NCBI RefSeq assembly: GCF_902459685.1
Contig: NZ_CABPSF010000009.1
Coordinates: forward strand, 177,290 to 241,289
DNA length: 64,000 nt
Reading direction: 5' to 3'
Origin: Pandoraea iniqua
Lineage (GTDB): Bacteria; Pseudomonadota; Gammaproteobacteria; Burkholderiales; Burkholderiaceae
The notes below the pieces were generated by a model, which saw only the letters and a program-made list of their open reading frames with translations, ran no database searches and was not told the DNA's origin. Position numbers and translations under genes: made by a program. The number at the start of each line of letters is the position of its first letter. Within the stretch, counting starts at the first letter, position 1. This document shows, piece by piece, positions 1 through 9,748 of this stretch.

Positions 1-77
1 TTGAAATGCACCGCGCCCACTTCGAGCAGGATTTTGGCGGTGATGTCGGAGATCGCCTGGCGGTCGATGCCAATCAT
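1..77 (-). CDS. pyrE: orotate phosphoribosyltransferase, N-terminal fragment (cut by window edge)
   Basis: Only the first 25 codons lie in the window, reading leftward off the edge. The peptide starts MIGIDRQAISD and continues with AKILLEVGAVHF, which matches my memory of the start of betaproteobacterial orotate phosphoribosyltransferases. That enzyme joins orotate and PRPP to make OMP in pyrimidine synthesis. The ATG at 77-75 is preceded by AAGGA eight bases upstream, which supports this start. The catalytic part is outside the window, so the assignment rests on N-terminal similarity alone. Confidence 0.6.
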   Translation of the reverse strand, partial: MIGIDRQAISDITAKILLEVGAVHF

Positions 78-378
78 GATGCGGATCCTTTGCATAGCTG
101 CACGCCGTGCGGGCAGCAGGGGGAAATCAGGTTCAGCGCGACAGGTCGGCACGGCGGACCGGCGCTTAAACGCGAATTATGCCACAACATTCAGCAATCG
201 AGCGGTCAATTATGCACGGAGCGTATATTTTCTTGCCGTCACATACGCGCAGGGTGACCGCACGGCGCATATGAAAGATCCGTCCCGATAGATGAGTCCA
301 AAAAAAGAGACAGTTGCCGACGGTTTATGACAGGCATACACTCTCGCCGAATTTCATACGCCGGCCGGAGCCGCCAAC
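78..378. other. intergenic region between divergent pyrE and MFS genes
   Basis: No convincing gene is seen. The region must hold the promoters of two divergent genes. On the minus strand two GCATAATT octamers (about 169-190 and 212-219) could give a CATAAT -10 for pyrE, but no well-spaced -35 is evident. The MFS start is preceded by GGAG at 368-371. No strong terminator or palindrome was found. Confidence 0.5.
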
Positions 379-1626
379 ATGTCCAACGATTCAACGTCAT
401 TCCCCGCCGCGAGCGCCGTGCCGGGCCACGCGCAAGACAACGGTTATGCCAACCGGGCCCTCTGGGCGTCGGCCGTCGGTTACGCGATGGACGGCTTCGA
501 CCTGCTGATTCTCGGCTTTATTCTTCCCGCGATTGCCGCTGACCTGTCGCTGACCAGCGCGCAGTCGGGCGCACTCGTGACATGGACACTCATCGGTGCC
601 GTCGTGGGCGGTCTGGTCTTCGGCATGCTCTCCGATCGATACGGCCGCGTGCGCGTGTTGTCGTGGACGATTCTGCTGTTCGCGGTCTTCACCGGGATGT
701 GCGCGCTCGCCCAAGGGTATTGGGACCTGCTCGCGTATCGCACCATCGCCGGGATCGGTCTGGGCGGCGAGTTCGGCATCGGCATGGCGCTGGCCGCAGA
801 AGCCTGCGCACCGGCACGGCGTGCCCGCGCATCGTCGTTCGTGGGGCTGGGCTGGCAAGCCGGGGTGCTCGCCGCCGCGTTGCTCACGCCGGTGCTGCTG
901 CCAATCATCGGCTGGCGTGGCATGTTCGCGGTCGGCCTGCTGCCGGCGGTGGTGTCGTTCATCATGCGCCGCACGCTGGGCGAACCGGAGCTCTTCATCG
1001 CACAACAGAAGCAGCCGCGTGAACACGCGCCGCTCAAGCTGCTGGTGAAGGACTGCGCGACCACGCGTGCGAGTCTCGGCGTGGCCATCCTGTGTTCCGT
1101 GCAGAACTTCGGCTATTACGGCCTGATGATCTGGATGCCGTCGTATCTGTCGAAGGCGTTCGGTTATTCGCTCACCAAGTCGGCCATGTGGACGGCAGTG
1201 ACCGTGCTCGGCATGGCATTCGGCATCTGGCTGTTCGGCCGTCTGGCCGATCGCTTCGGCCGCCGCCCGACGTTCATCGGCTACCAGATCGGGGCTGTCG
1301 TGATGGTGTTCGTCTATGCGCAGTTGCAATCGCAGTTCGCGCTGTTGATCGGCGGGGCCGTGATGGGCATGTTCGTGAACGGCATGATCGGCGGCTACGG
1401 CGCACTGATCTCGGAGCTGTACCCGACGGCGGCACGCGCCACGGCGCAGAACGTGCTGTTCAACATCGGCCGTGCCGTGGGCGGTTTCGGCCCGCTCGCG
1501 GTCGGCGCACTGGCCGCGGCGTACTCGTTCAAGATGGCGCTCGTGTTTCTCGCCAGCATTTATGTGCTCGACATCATCGCCACGCTGTTCCTGATTCCGG
1601 AGCGTCGCGGCGAGGCGCTTTCCTGA
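379..1626 (+). CDS. MFS transporter, aromatic acid:H+ symporter-like
   Basis: A 415-residue inner-membrane protein with about 12 hydrophobic segments, the usual length for the major facilitator superfamily. The first membrane segment carries DGFD at residues 38-41, the acidic signature of the aromatic acid:proton symporter group. The loop between segments 2 and 3 has the MFS motif GMLSDRYGR, and a second copy, GRLADRFGRR, lies near residue 290, reflecting the two six-helix halves. The likely role is proton-driven uptake of an aromatic or related organic acid; the substrate cannot be read from sequence. GGAG eight bases before the ATG supports the start. It stands alone between pyrE and maeB with no catabolic partner beside it. 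Confidence 0.8.
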   Translation: MSNDSTSFPAASAVPGHAQDNGYANRALWASAVGYAMDGFDLLILGFILPAIAADLSLTSAQSGALVTWTLIGAVVGGLVFGMLSDRYGRVRVLSWTILLFAVFTGMCALAQGYWDLLAYRTIAGIGLGGEFGIGMALAAEACAPARRARASSFVGLGWQAGVLAAALLTPVLLPIIGWRGMFAVGLLPAVVSFIMRRTLGEPELFIAQQKQPREHAPLKLLVKDCATTRASLGVAILCSVQNFGYYGLMIWMPSYLSKAFGYSLTKSAMWTAVTVLGMAFGIWLFGRLADRFGRRPTFIGYQIGAVVMVFVYAQLQSQFALLIGGAVMGMFVNGMIGGYGALISELYPTAARATAQNVLFNIGRAVGGFGPLAVGALAAAYSFKMALVFLASIYVLDIIATLFLIPERRGEALS

Positions 1627-1963
1627 TTCAGGATAATCGACAGATTCGCAGTGCCCGGTAAACCGTCAGAACGGGTTGCCGTGCACTGCCATCAAGCTTT
1701 TGGCGCAAGGTGTACACTTTGCGTCCTGCGGTGCGTCCGGCGCGCCGCAAGCCCTTGGTCTGACGCGTGCGAGCGCGGTATGCAAGACCCGGGGGAGCGG
1801 GGGCCATCACGCCGCCGCGCAGCGAAGAACACCGTCAGCGACAAAATCGCCGAATCCCTCCGGTTGGCTCTTCCCGCCGTGATCCGTCACAAGACTGCCG
1901 TGCCTGCGCGCTACCCTCGGGTGGCCGACGCCCGGCCGTCGCCCTGTATTTAGGTATCGAGAT
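1627..1963. other. intergenic region upstream of maeB
   Basis: There are 337 bases between the MFS stop and the malic enzyme start. No coding region is convincing; open frames here are short and GC-driven. No poly-T hairpin follows the MFS gene and no consensus sigma-70 promoter pair is visible. The segment presumably carries the maeB promoter, but I cannot place it. Confidence 0.45.
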
Positions 1964-4249
1964 ATGGACAAACCTGACTTGAAAGAAAGCGCTCTGGCGT
2001 ACCACGAATTTCCCCGCCCGGGCAAAATCTCGGTGACGCCGACGAAGCCGCTGTCGAACCAGATCGATCTGTCGCTGGCTTACTCGCCGGGCGTGGCCTA
2101 CGCCTGCGAAGCGATCGCCGAAGACCCCCTCGCCGCCAATCGCTACACGTCGCGCAGCAACCTCGTGGGCGTGATCACCAACGGTACCGCCGTGCTGGGT
2201 CTGGGCAACATCGGCCCGCTCGCCGCCAAGCCGGTGATGGAAGGCAAGGGCTGCCTGTTCAAGAAGTTCGCCGGCATCGACGTGTTCGACATCGAACTCG
2301 CCGAACATGACCCGGACAAGCTCGTCGAAGCGATCGCCATGCTCGAGCCGACGCTCGGCGGCATCAACCTCGAAGACATCAAGGCGCCCGAGTGCTTCTA
2401 CATCGAGAAGAAGCTGCGCGAGCGCATGAAGATCCCCGTCTTCCACGACGATCAGCACGGTACCGCCATCATCGCGTCGGCCGCTATCCTCAACGGCCTG
2501 AAGGTCGTGGGCAAGGATATCGGCAACGTGAAGCTGGTCTGCTCGGGCGCCGGCGCTGCCGCGATTGCCTGTCTGGACCTGCTGGTGAATCTGGGCCTGA
2601 AGAAAGAGAACATTCTGGTTCTCGACTCGAAGGGCGTGATTCACACCGGCCGCGACAAGCTCGACGAGAGCAAGGCACGCTACGCCGTGGCGACCGAAGC
2701 CCGCACGCTGGCTGATGCGAGCAACGGTGCCGACGTGTTCCTCGGCTGCTCGACCGCAGGCGTGCTCACCGGCGACATGGTCAAGACCATGGGCCCGAGC
2801 CCGCTGATTCTCGCGCTCGCCAACCCCGAGCCGGAAATTCGCCCGGAAATCGCCAAGGCCGCTCGCCCGGACTGCATCGTGGCCACCGGCCGTTCGGACT
2901 ATCCGAACCAGGTGAACAACGTGCTGTGCTTCCCGTTCATCTTCCGCGGCGCGCTCGACGTGGGCGCGACGACCATTACGGAAGAGATGAAGCTCGCCAC
3001 CGTGCGTGCCATCGCCGAACTGGCGCAGGAAGAAGAGCAGAGCGAAGAAGTCGCGCGCGCCTATGAAGGCCAGTCGCTCGAATTCGGTCCGGAATACATC
3101 ATTCCGAAGCCGTTCGATCCGCGTCTGATCATCAAGATCGCACCGGCCGTCGCGCAAGCCGCGATGGACTCGGGCGTGGCGACGCGTCCGATCAAGGACA
3201 TGGACGCCTACCGCGAGCAACTCGGTGGCACGGTCTACCGCACGGGCTTCATCATGCGTCCGGTGTTTGCCGCCGCGCGTGCCCGTTTCGCCGCCGATAC
3301 GGCTGCCCGCATCGTGTTTGCCGAAGGCGAAGACGAGCGCGTGCTGCGTGCTGCCCAGTTCGTGCTGGCCGAGCGCATCGCCAAGCCGATCATCATCGGC
3401 CGTCCGGCCGTGGTGGAAATGCGTCTGCAAAAGATCGGCTCGAAGCTCAAGCCGGGCGTCGATTTCGAGATCGTCAATCCGGAAGACGACGCGCGCTATC
3501 AGCGTTGCTGGCAGGAATACCACAACCTGGGCGCCCGTCACGGCGTGACCCCGGAAGTGGCGAAGGCCGCCATGCGCAAGGACAACACGCTGATCGGTTC
3601 GATCCTCGTGCATCTGGGCGAAGCCGACGGCATGATCTGCGGCATGATCGATACGTACCACCGTCACCTCGACGTGGTCGATCAGGTGCTGGGCCGTGCC
3701 GAAGGCGTGAGCAACTACGCCGCCATGAACCTGTTGATGCTTGAGAAGCGCAACCTGTTCATCAGCGACACGTACGTGAACGAGACGCCGACCTCGGAGC
3801 AACTCGCCGAGATGACGGTGCTCGCCGCCAAGGAAATCGAGCGCTTCGGTATCGCCCCGAAGGTGGCGCTGCTCTCGAACTCGAACTTCGGTAGCGTGAA
3901 GTCGGCATCGGCACAACGCATGGCGCGCGCCTGCGAACTGCTCGCTGCCCGCGCACCGTCGCTGGAAGTGGACGGCGAAATGCACGGCGACGCCGCGCTG
4001 TCGGAGTCGGTGCGTCGCGCCGCTTACCCGGCCTCGCGTCTGTCGGGCGAAGCCAACCTGCTGGTCATGCCGAACGTGGAAGCGGCCAACATCACGTACA
4101 ACCTGCTCAAGATGACGGGCGGCGAAGGCGTGACGGTCGGTCCGTTCCTGCTTGGCTGCGCCAAGCCGGTTCACATCCTGACGCCGGCCGCCACCGTGCG
4201 CCGCATCATCAACATGACCGCCGTGGCTGCTGCCAACGTGGTTCGTTGA
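1964..4249 (+). CDS. maeB: NADP-dependent malic enzyme, MaeB type with phosphotransacetylase-like C-terminus
   Basis: A cytoplasmic 761-residue enzyme of normal length for the large malic enzymes. It oxidatively decarboxylates malate to pyruvate with reduction of NADP. The N-terminal malic domain (about residues 15-150) includes the SLAYSPGVA segment. The nucleotide-binding domain has a [10 protein letters not shown] glycine-rich turn near residue 195. From about residue 445 it continues as a phosphate acetyl/butyryltransferase-like domain ([15 protein letters not shown]), which in MaeB enzymes is regulatory and senses acetyl-CoA rather than acting as a separate enzyme. A strong bidirectional terminator follows. 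The gene is monocistronic and convergent with the indolepyruvate oxidoreductase gene. Confidence 0.93.
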   Translation: MDKPDLKESALAYHEFPRPGKISVTPTKPLSNQIDLSLAYSPGVAYACEAIAEDPLAANRYTSRSNLVGVITNGTAVLGLGNIGPLAAKPVMEGKGCLFKKFAGIDVFDIELAEHDPDKLVEAIAMLEPTLGGINLEDIKAPECFYIEKKLRERMKIPVFHDDQHGTAIIASAAILNGLKVVGKDIGNVKLVCSGAGAAAIACLDLLVNLGLKKENILVLDSKGVIHTGRDKLDESKARYAVATEARTLADASNGADVFLGCSTAGVLTGDMVKTMGPSPLILALANPEPEIRPEIAKAARPDCIVATGRSDYPNQVNNVLCFPFIFRGALDVGATTITEEMKLATVRAIAELAQEEEQSEEVARAYEGQSLEFGPEYIIPKPFDPRLIIKIAPAVAQAAMDSGVATRPIKDMDAYREQLGGTVYRTGFIMRPVFAAARARFAADTAARIVFAEGEDERVLRAAQFVLAERIAKPIIIGRPAVVEMRLQKIGSKLKPGVDFEIVNPEDDARYQRCWQEYHNLGARHGVTPEVAKAAMRKDNTLIGSILVHLGEADGMICGMIDTYHRHLDVVDQVLGRAEGVSNYAAMNLLMLEKRNLFISDTYVNETPTSEQLAEMTVLAAKEIERFGIAPKVALLSNSNFGSVKSASAQRMARACELLAARAPSLEVDGEMHGDAALSESVRRAAYPASRLSGEANLLVMPNVEAANITYNLLKMTGGEGVTVGPFLLGCAKPVHILTPAATVRRIINMTAVAAANVVR

Positions 4250-4315
4250 TGATCTGACGGACACGCGGCCGGGTGGATCCGGTGCGCGTGTCTGTCAGTG
4301 CAGGAAGTGCAGGAT

Positions 4316-4356
4316 AAAAAAATCCCGCCAGTCGCTTACGCGCTGGCGGGATTTTT
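4316..4356. terminator. bidirectional intrinsic terminator
   Basis: The stem TCCCGCCAG / CTGGCGGGA closes an 11-base loop and is flanked by A6 on one side and T5 on the other. It sits between two convergent genes, maeB and the indolepyruvate oxidoreductase gene, so it can end both transcripts. Confidence 0.9.
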
Positions 4357-4418
4357 CATACAGCTTCTGATGCAGGTGATGCTATCGGCTCAGGCTCATG
4401 CTCAGACTAAACGGACTT

Positions 4419-7400
4419 TCAAGCCGCAACGCGATGCGCATTGCCATCGCGGAACTGCGTGAGCAGCTTCGTCCACTTGATGCGCGTGGCGGCGAGGTTC
4501 TGATCCTTCACGTGGCCATAGCCGCGAATCTCCTGCGGCAGCTCGGCCAGTTGCACGGCCAGCGACGTGTTGCGCTCGTTCAGATGCGAGATCAGCTCGT
4601 TCACCAGTGCCTCGTACTCACCGATCAGCGCACGTTCGGTACGACGCTCTTCCGTGCGGCCGAAGATGTCGAACGCGCCGCCGCGCAGGCCCTTGAACTT
4701 CGCCAGCACGCCGAACGCCTTCATCATCCACGGGCCGTAGGACTTCTTGATCAGATGCCCCTTGTCGTCGTGCTTGGCGAGCGACGGCGGCGCCAGGTGG
4801 AAGTGCACCGAGAAGTCGCCTTCGAACTGCTCGTTCAGCTTCTTCATGAAGGCCGGGTCGGTGTACAGGCGCGCGACTTCGTACTCGTCCTTGTAGGCCA
4901 TGAGTTTGTAGAGCGCGCGGGCAACCGCTTCGGTCAGCGGCATTTGCGACGCGCCGTTGTCGATGGCCGACTCGGCCGTGCGCACGCGATCGACCGTCTG
5001 CTTGAAGCGCTCGGCATACGCACGATCCTGATACGCCACCAGTTGGTCGTAGCGGCGTTGAATCAGCGCGTCGAGCGCCTTGGGCGAGTGCAGCGTGATC
5101 AGCTTGCCGCCGGCGGCTGAGGACTCCGGCGTTTCCCCTTGCTGGGCGAGCTTGCGTACGCTGGCGAGATCGTGCGCGGCACGGCGTCCCCACTCGAACG
5201 CCTGCTTGTTCTTCTCGATCGACACGCCGTTGAGTTCGATGGCGCGCGTGAGTGCGGCGTACGAGAGCGGTACCCAGCCCTTCTGCCACGCGAAGCCGAG
5301 CACGAACGGGTTGGTGTAGATCGTGTCGCCGAGCAGACGCAGTGCGAGGTGATTCGCATCGACGAAATCGACGTTGTCACCGGCGGCGGCGCGGATATCG
5401 TTCTCCGTGCTCGATCCCGGGAAACGCCAGTTCGGGTTGCGGATGAAGTCGGCCGTCGGCGTGTGGGCGCTGTTCACCACGATGTTCGTCACGCCGTGCT
5501 GTACGCGCGACAGCGTGTCGTCGGTGGCGGTGGTGATCGCGTCGCAGCCGATCACCACACGTGCGTCGCCCATGGCGATGCGCGTGGCGTGGATGTCGTC
5601 CGGTTGCAGCGCGATCTGTACGTGGCTCGTCACCGCGCCACCCTTTTGCGCCAAGCCGGTCACGTCGAGCGTGGTGACGCCCTTGTTTTCCAGATGCGCC
5701 GCCATGCCGAGCAGGCCGCCGATGGTCACGACACCCGTGCCACCCACGCCCGTGACGAGAATGCCGTACGGACGCGTGATTTGCGGGAGCGCGGGTTCCG
5801 GCAGCGGCGGCAGACCTTCGTTATCGACCTTGGCCGTCTTGGGCTTGCGCAGCTGACCGCCTTCCACCGTCACGAAGCTCGGGCAGAACCCGTTCAGGCA
5901 CGAGAAGTCCTTGTTGCAGGTCGACTGGTTGATCTGGCGCTTCGTGCCGAATTCCGTTTCCAGCGGTTCGACCGACAGGCAGTTCGACTTCACCGAGCAA
6001 TCGCCGCAGCCTTCGCAGACCGCCTCGTTGATCACGACACGCTTGGCCGGGTCGGGATACGCACCGCGTTTGCGGCGGCGGCGCTTCTCGGTGGCACACG
6101 TCTGGTCGTAGACGAGGATCGTCGTGCCTTTGACCAGCCGGAGTTCGCGCTGCACGCGATCGAGTTCGCTGCGATGGTAGATGGGCACATCGCCAACGAG
6201 CTTCACACCCTCGTACTTCTCGGGCTCATCGGTCACGATGACAATCTTCTCGGCGCCTTCGGCAGCCACCTGCGCCACGATCTGCGGCACGCTCAACGTG
6301 CCGTCGACCGGCTGGCCGCCCGTCATCGCGACGGCGTCGTTGTAGAGAATCTTGTAGGTGATGTTGACCTTCGACGAGATCGCCGCGCGAATCGCGAGCA
6401 AGCCCGAGTGGAAGTAGGTGCCGTCGCCCAGATTCGCGAAGATGTGTTCGTCGCACGAGAACGGCGCCTGACCGATCCAAGGCACGCCTTCGCCGCCCAT
6501 CTGCGAGAAGGTGTCGGTCTTGCGGTCCATCCACACGGTCATGTAGTGACAGCCGATGCCTGCGATGGCGCGCGAGCCTTCCGGCACGTTCGTCGAGGTG
6601 TTGTGCGGGCAGCCCGAGCAGAACCACGGCTTGCGTTCTGCGGCCACGCGCGGCTTGGCGAGCGCCTGTTCCTTGGCTTCGATGACCTTGAGGCGCGTGT
6701 TGATGCGATCGCGCACGTCGCTCGGCAATTCGAATTTTTCCAGACGGGTGGCAATTGCCTTCGCAATCAGTGCGGGCGAGAGTTCGTAGTGCGCCGGCAG
6801 CAGCCAGTTGGCCATCGGCACCGACCATTCGCCGCCGGCACCATCCTTCTCGTCGAACTTGCCGTACACGCGCGGGCGTACGTCGTCGCGCCAGTTGTAC
6901 AGCTCTTCCTTGATCTGATATTCGAGGATCTGACGCTTTTCCTCGACCACGAGAATTTCCTGCAAGCCTTGTGCAAACGCGCGCGCACCCTGCGCTTCGA
7001 GCGGCCACACACAACCCACTTTGTACAGACGGATACCGATGCGCTGGCACGTGGCTTCGTCGAGCCCCAGATCGGCGAGCGCCTGACACACGTCGAGATA
7101 CGCCTTGCCGCCGGTCATGATGCCGAAACGCGCGTTGTCGGAATCGATCGTGACGCGGTCGAGCTTGTTGGCGCGCACGTAGGCGAGGGCGGCGTACCAC
7201 TTGTGGTCGATCATCCGCGCTTCCTGCACCAGCGGCGGATCGGGCCAGCGGATGTTCAGGCCGTCGGGCGGCATGATGAAGTCGTTCGGCAGGCGGATGT
7301 CGACGTTGTGCGGGTCGATCATCACCGAGGCCGACGATTCGACCACGTCAGTCACGCACTTCATCGCGACCCACAGGCCCGAGTAGCGGCTCATGGCCCA

Positions 7401-7985
7401 GCCATGCAGGCCGTAGTCGAGATACTCCTGCACGTTCGACGGATACAGCACGGGGATACCGGCTGCCTTGAAGACGTGTTCGGACTGGTGCGCGAGCGTG
7501 GAGGATTTGGCCGCGTGGTCGTCGCCGGCGAGGACCAGTACGCCACCGTGCTTCGACGAGCCTGCCGAGTTGCCGTGTTTGAGTACGTCCATGGAGCGGT
7601 CGACGCCGGGCCCCTTGCCGTACCACATGGAAAACACGCCATCGAACTTGGCGGGATACAGATTGACTTGTTGAGAGCCCCAGACGGCGGTGGCCGCGAG
7701 GTCTTCGTTCAGACCGGGCTGAAAGACGATGTTATGGCCGGCGAGGTGCTGCTTGGCCTTCCATAGCGACAGATCCAGACCGCCGAGCGGCGAGCCGCGA
7801 TAGCCCGAAATATAACCGGCGGTGTTGAGCCCGGCGGCCGCATCGCGGGCCTGCTGCAACATCGGTAGTCGGACCAGGGCTTGAATGCCGCTCATATAAG
7901 CGCGACCGCGCTCGAGCGTGTATTTGTCGTCGAGCGTGACCGACTCCAGCGCGGCCAGCAAGCTCGGATTGACGGGGGCGTTCAT
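4419..7985 (-). CDS. indolepyruvate ferredoxin oxidoreductase, fused large form
   Basis: A 1188-residue cytoplasmic enzyme joining the alpha and beta parts of indolepyruvate ferredoxin oxidoreductase in one chain, as is usual in proteobacteria. It oxidatively decarboxylates aryl 2-oxo acids from aromatic amino acid transamination to aryl-acetyl-CoA, passing electrons to ferredoxin. The N-terminus has the ISGYRGSPLGGLD segment of the 2-oxoacid oxidoreductase fold. A cysteine-rich iron-sulfur region (CEGCGDC, then SNC, CNKDFSC and FCP) lies around residues 655-710, followed by the gamma-type domain with GVGGTGVVTIGG. The start has GAGGAG ten bases upstream. Its product, phenylacetyl-CoA when phenylalanine is the source, is the substrate of the paa monooxygenase encoded further right. 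No regulator is adjacent. Confidence 0.92.
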   Translation of the reverse strand: MNAPVNPSLLAALESVTLDDKYTLERGRAYMSGIQALVRLPMLQQARDAAAGLNTAGYISGYRGSPLGGLDLSLWKAKQHLAGHNIVFQPGLNEDLAATAVWGSQQVNLYPAKFDGVFSMWYGKGPGVDRSMDVLKHGNSAGSSKHGGVLVLAGDDHAAKSSTLAHQSEHVFKAAGIPVLYPSNVQEYLDYGLHGWAMSRYSGLWVAMKCVTDVVESSASVMIDPHNVDIRLPNDFIMPPDGLNIRWPDPPLVQEARMIDHKWYAALAYVRANKLDRVTIDSDNARFGIMTGGKAYLDVCQALADLGLDEATCQRIGIRLYKVGCVWPLEAQGARAFAQGLQEILVVEEKRQILEYQIKEELYNWRDDVRPRVYGKFDEKDGAGGEWSVPMANWLLPAHYELSPALIAKAIATRLEKFELPSDVRDRINTRLKVIEAKEQALAKPRVAAERKPWFCSGCPHNTSTNVPEGSRAIAGIGCHYMTVWMDRKTDTFSQMGGEGVPWIGQAPFSCDEHIFANLGDGTYFHSGLLAIRAAISSKVNITYKILYNDAVAMTGGQPVDGTLSVPQIVAQVAAEGAEKIVIVTDEPEKYEGVKLVGDVPIYHRSELDRVQRELRLVKGTTILVYDQTCATEKRRRRKRGAYPDPAKRVVINEAVCEGCGDCSVKSNCLSVEPLETEFGTKRQINQSTCNKDFSCLNGFCPSFVTVEGGQLRKPKTAKVDNEGLPPLPEPALPQITRPYGILVTGVGGTGVVTIGGLLGMAAHLENKGVTTLDVTGLAQKGGAVTSHVQIALQPDDIHATRIAMGDARVVIGCDAITTATDDTLSRVQHGVTNIVVNSAHTPTADFIRNPNWRFPGSSTENDIRAAAGDNVDFVDANHLALRLLGDTIYTNPFVLGFAWQKGWVPLSYAALTRAIELNGVSIEKNKQAFEWGRRAAHDLASVRKLAQQGETPESSAAGGKLITLHSPKALDALIQRRYDQLVAYQDRAYAERFKQTVDRVRTAESAIDNGASQMPLTEAVARALYKLMAYKDEYEVARLYTDPAFMKKLNEQFEGDFSVHFHLAPPSLAKHDDKGHLIKKSYGPWMMKAFGVLAKFKGLRGGAFDIFGRTEERRTERALIGEYEALVNELISHLNERNTSLAVQLAELPQEIRGYGHVKDQNLAATRIKWTKLLTQFRDGNAHRVAA

Positions 7986-8595
7986 GGGGTGTGCTCCTCA
8001 CTCTCACTGATTTTGGGATCGCCAAAACTTCCTGCCCCCCCGCTCTCGTGAAGCAGGACGGCGGTGGTGACACAGGCCTCTTTAACGTCCCATGGGTGAA
8101 CGATGTCACTCCATGAGCGGGGCCTTTTTTCGTGATGCTGTTACCAGTCGCAACTATGTTAGCACCGGCGTCACGCCATCGCCCGCTGGGCATCGTGCCC
8201 GCGTAGCGACGTTGTTCCGGTGTCAGCCGAGTTGTCGATCGAGGGCAGTATAGCGAGGATTATGACGTTTACGTAAACGTCATATGGCTGGCGTAAACCC
8301 TCCCTTTGCGCCGATGTGCATCATCCCAATATGGGGTGGCAGATGCGGCATCGTGACGCGTGGTGTTTTTCGGATTCCGCAGCAAAATGGCGGGATTGTG
8401 TCGCGATTATGTCGACAAAGGTACGCTTGTCGGTGGTTTCTGACACGGCGGTAACAACGTGTAACGCCTGTCGGCGATCGGGAACGGGCAGGGCAGAATG
8501 CACACTAAGTTGCGTTACCCGACAGATGGAAAAACGACATTGCGCTTAAGAAGTACGCAAGGAAGCACCCAAGCAACACGAAAGAAGGAGTCACT
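7986..8595. other. long divergent intergenic region (610 bases)
   Basis: This lies between the indolepyruvate oxidoreductase start (leftward) and a small secreted-protein gene (rightward). It contains a perfect 24-bp palindrome at 8261-8284, listed separately. A short AGGCC/GGCCT pair ending in TTTTTT at about 8083-8132 could be a weak terminator or leader structure. No open frame with good codon use was found. I looked for a riboswitch ahead of the oxidoreductase and could not recognise a known class. Confidence 0.4.
8261..8284. promoter_or_regulatory. 24-bp perfect palindrome, probable operator
   Basis: The half-site TATGACGTTTAC is followed directly by its exact reverse complement with no spacer. 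Length and perfection point to a dimeric regulator site. It lies 276 bases upstream of the indolepyruvate oxidoreductase start and 312 bases upstream of the small secreted protein. The ACGTAAACGT core resembles what I remember of MerR-type (LiuR-like) sites in amino acid catabolism, but that link is only an inference. Confidence 0.55.
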
Positions 8596-8820
8596 GTGAA
8601 TCAACGAAACATCGCCAAATTCCTGCTGGTTTCCGCTTCGTTTCTGACCCTGGAAGTGAGCGTCGCACGCGCCGATGAACTGGCACGCGACAAGGCGGCC
8701 GAACCTACCCCCGTTACCGTGGCAGTCACGCCGCCGCTGCGCACCACGCAGCAGCCGCAACGGTACGAAGGCCCGCTCGACCAGCGCACGATCGATCCGC
8801 GAGAATTTCAGCGCCGTTAA
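8596..8820 (+). CDS. small secreted hypothetical protein
   Basis: A 74-residue protein starting at GTG, preceded by AGAAGGAG at good spacing. Residues 1-26 form a signal peptide: positive N-terminus, a hydrophobic stretch FLLVSASFLTL, and a likely cut after VARA. The mature part (about 48 residues) is polar, proline-rich and lacks cysteines, ending QRTIDPREFQRR. I do not recognise a family. The clear ribosome site, signal peptide and following terminator argue that it is real. It is likely periplasmic. Confidence 0.6.
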   Translation: MNQRNIAKFLLVSASFLTLEVSVARADELARDKAAEPTPVTVAVTPPLRTTQQPQRYEGPLDQRTIDPREFQRR

Positions 8821-9148
8821 GCCGTAGCAGGCATAACGGCTAACGGGGTCAGACTGTTCCCACGCGAGCGCATCAGGCGCTGCGAAGCCGGGCCCCAGAC
8901 ACACCATGAGCGCGTCACCACCGCGTGACACCGCCCCACACCACAGGGCGCCGACCGATGAGGCTGGCGCCTTTTTTAATGGGTGGTTCGCAGGGGGTGT
9001 CTTTGCGGCGTGACTGCCGCGATTCCCTAAGTCTTTACCCCGAACTGTCTTGTAATGTCTTGTAATCGGGTAAACAGGGTGATGACTTTATGATTTTCGT
9101 ATTTTGACGCAATATCATTGCTCATAAATATCAAAATCAGGGGGAGAT
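8821..9148. other. intergenic region with terminator and probable lrp promoter
   Basis: The first half carries the terminator at 8947-8977. The second half becomes AT-rich. TTGACG at 9104-9109 and TAAATA at 9125-9130 form a possible sigma-70 promoter with a short 15-base spacer for the Lrp-type gene. A tandem GTCTTGTAAT pair (9048-9067) just upstream could be a regulator site. No gene was seen here. Confidence 0.4.
8947..8977 (+). terminator. intrinsic terminator
   Basis: Two GGCGCC hexamers (8947-8952 and 8966-8971) pair across a 13-base loop and are followed by T6. It ends the transcript of the small secreted-protein gene. Confidence 0.75.
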
Positions 9149-9637
9149 GTGCCAAAACTCGAATTGGATAAGATCGACCGCCGGATTCTCGGATTGCTGC
9201 AAAGCAATGGCCGATTATCCAACCTCGAAATCGCCGAACAGGTGCGGCTCTCGCCGAGCCCTTGCCTGCGCCGCATCCGGCGTCTGGAAGAGGCCGGCGT
9301 CATTCGCGGCTACGTTGCGCTGCTGGAACCCACAAGGCTGGGGCTCGGCTTGCTGGCGTACGTCAACGTGCGGCTCGACAAACGGCATCCCGGCGACGGA
9401 GACGGCGGCACAGTCAACGAGCACTTTCGCGACGTGGTCGATACGTGGCCCGAGGTCGTCGGTTGCTATGCGATGGCCGGCGACATGGACTATCTGCTGC
9501 GCGTGCACGTCGGCGATATGACGCACTTTTCGCGTTTCATGCAAAAGCAGCTGCTGATGCATCCCAGCGTGGTCGACGTGAAAACGAGCTTCGTACTCGA
9601 TCAGCTCAAAGAAACGACGGCGCTACCGCTACCCTGA
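9149..9637 (+). CDS. Lrp/AsnC family transcriptional regulator
   Basis: A 162-residue DNA-binding protein of normal family length. Residues 5-60 form the AsnC-type helix-turn-helix (LDKIDRRILGLLQSNGR, then NLEIAEQVRLSPSPCLRRIRRL). The C-terminal half is the RAM/effector domain that binds amino acids and builds the octamer. The GTG start has GGGGAGA immediately upstream, and a following terminator marks the gene as monocistronic. The target genes and effector cannot be read from sequence. An acetyltransferase gene follows convergently. Confidence 0.88.
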   Translation: MPKLELDKIDRRILGLLQSNGRLSNLEIAEQVRLSPSPCLRRIRRLEEAGVIRGYVALLEPTRLGLGLLAYVNVRLDKRHPGDGDGGTVNEHFRDVVDTWPEVVGCYAMAGDMDYLLRVHVGDMTHFSRFMQKQLLMHPSVVDVKTSFVLDQLKETTALPLP

Positions 9638-9693
9638 TCCGTGCGGTGACCGCAGGATGCCCAGCGATTCGTCATTTTGACGGGACAAAAAAG

Positions 9694-9720
9694 AAACCGG
9701 CCAATTTGGCCGGTTTTTTG
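9694..9720. terminator. intrinsic terminator
   Basis: AAACCGGCCA and TGGCCGGTTT pair around a 3-base loop and are followed by a T run. A-rich sequence on the other side lets it also serve the convergent acetyltransferase gene. Confidence 0.9.
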
Positions 9721-9748
9721 TTTTGCCGTGCTGCGGGTCTGAGGCGAA

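Noticed and set aside
1835..4264. An 809-codon open frame on the minus strand opposite maeB
   Set aside because: It is antisense to a well-conserved enzyme, is rich in H, R, A and G with no domain, and results from GC-rich codon use.
5139..7766. An 875-codon plus-strand open frame opposite the indolepyruvate oxidoreductase gene
   Set aside because: Same reason: composition typical of a shadow frame, with the opposite strand carrying clear iron-sulfur and TPP-enzyme motifs.
7986..8140. Possible riboswitch ahead of the indolepyruvate oxidoreductase gene
   Set aside because: Some pairing is possible, but I could not match any known riboswitch core, so it is only mentioned as leader sequence.
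9048..9067. Tandem GTCTTGTAAT pair as a CRISPR or satellite repeat
   Set aside because: Only two adjacent copies; at most a regulator half-site pair.
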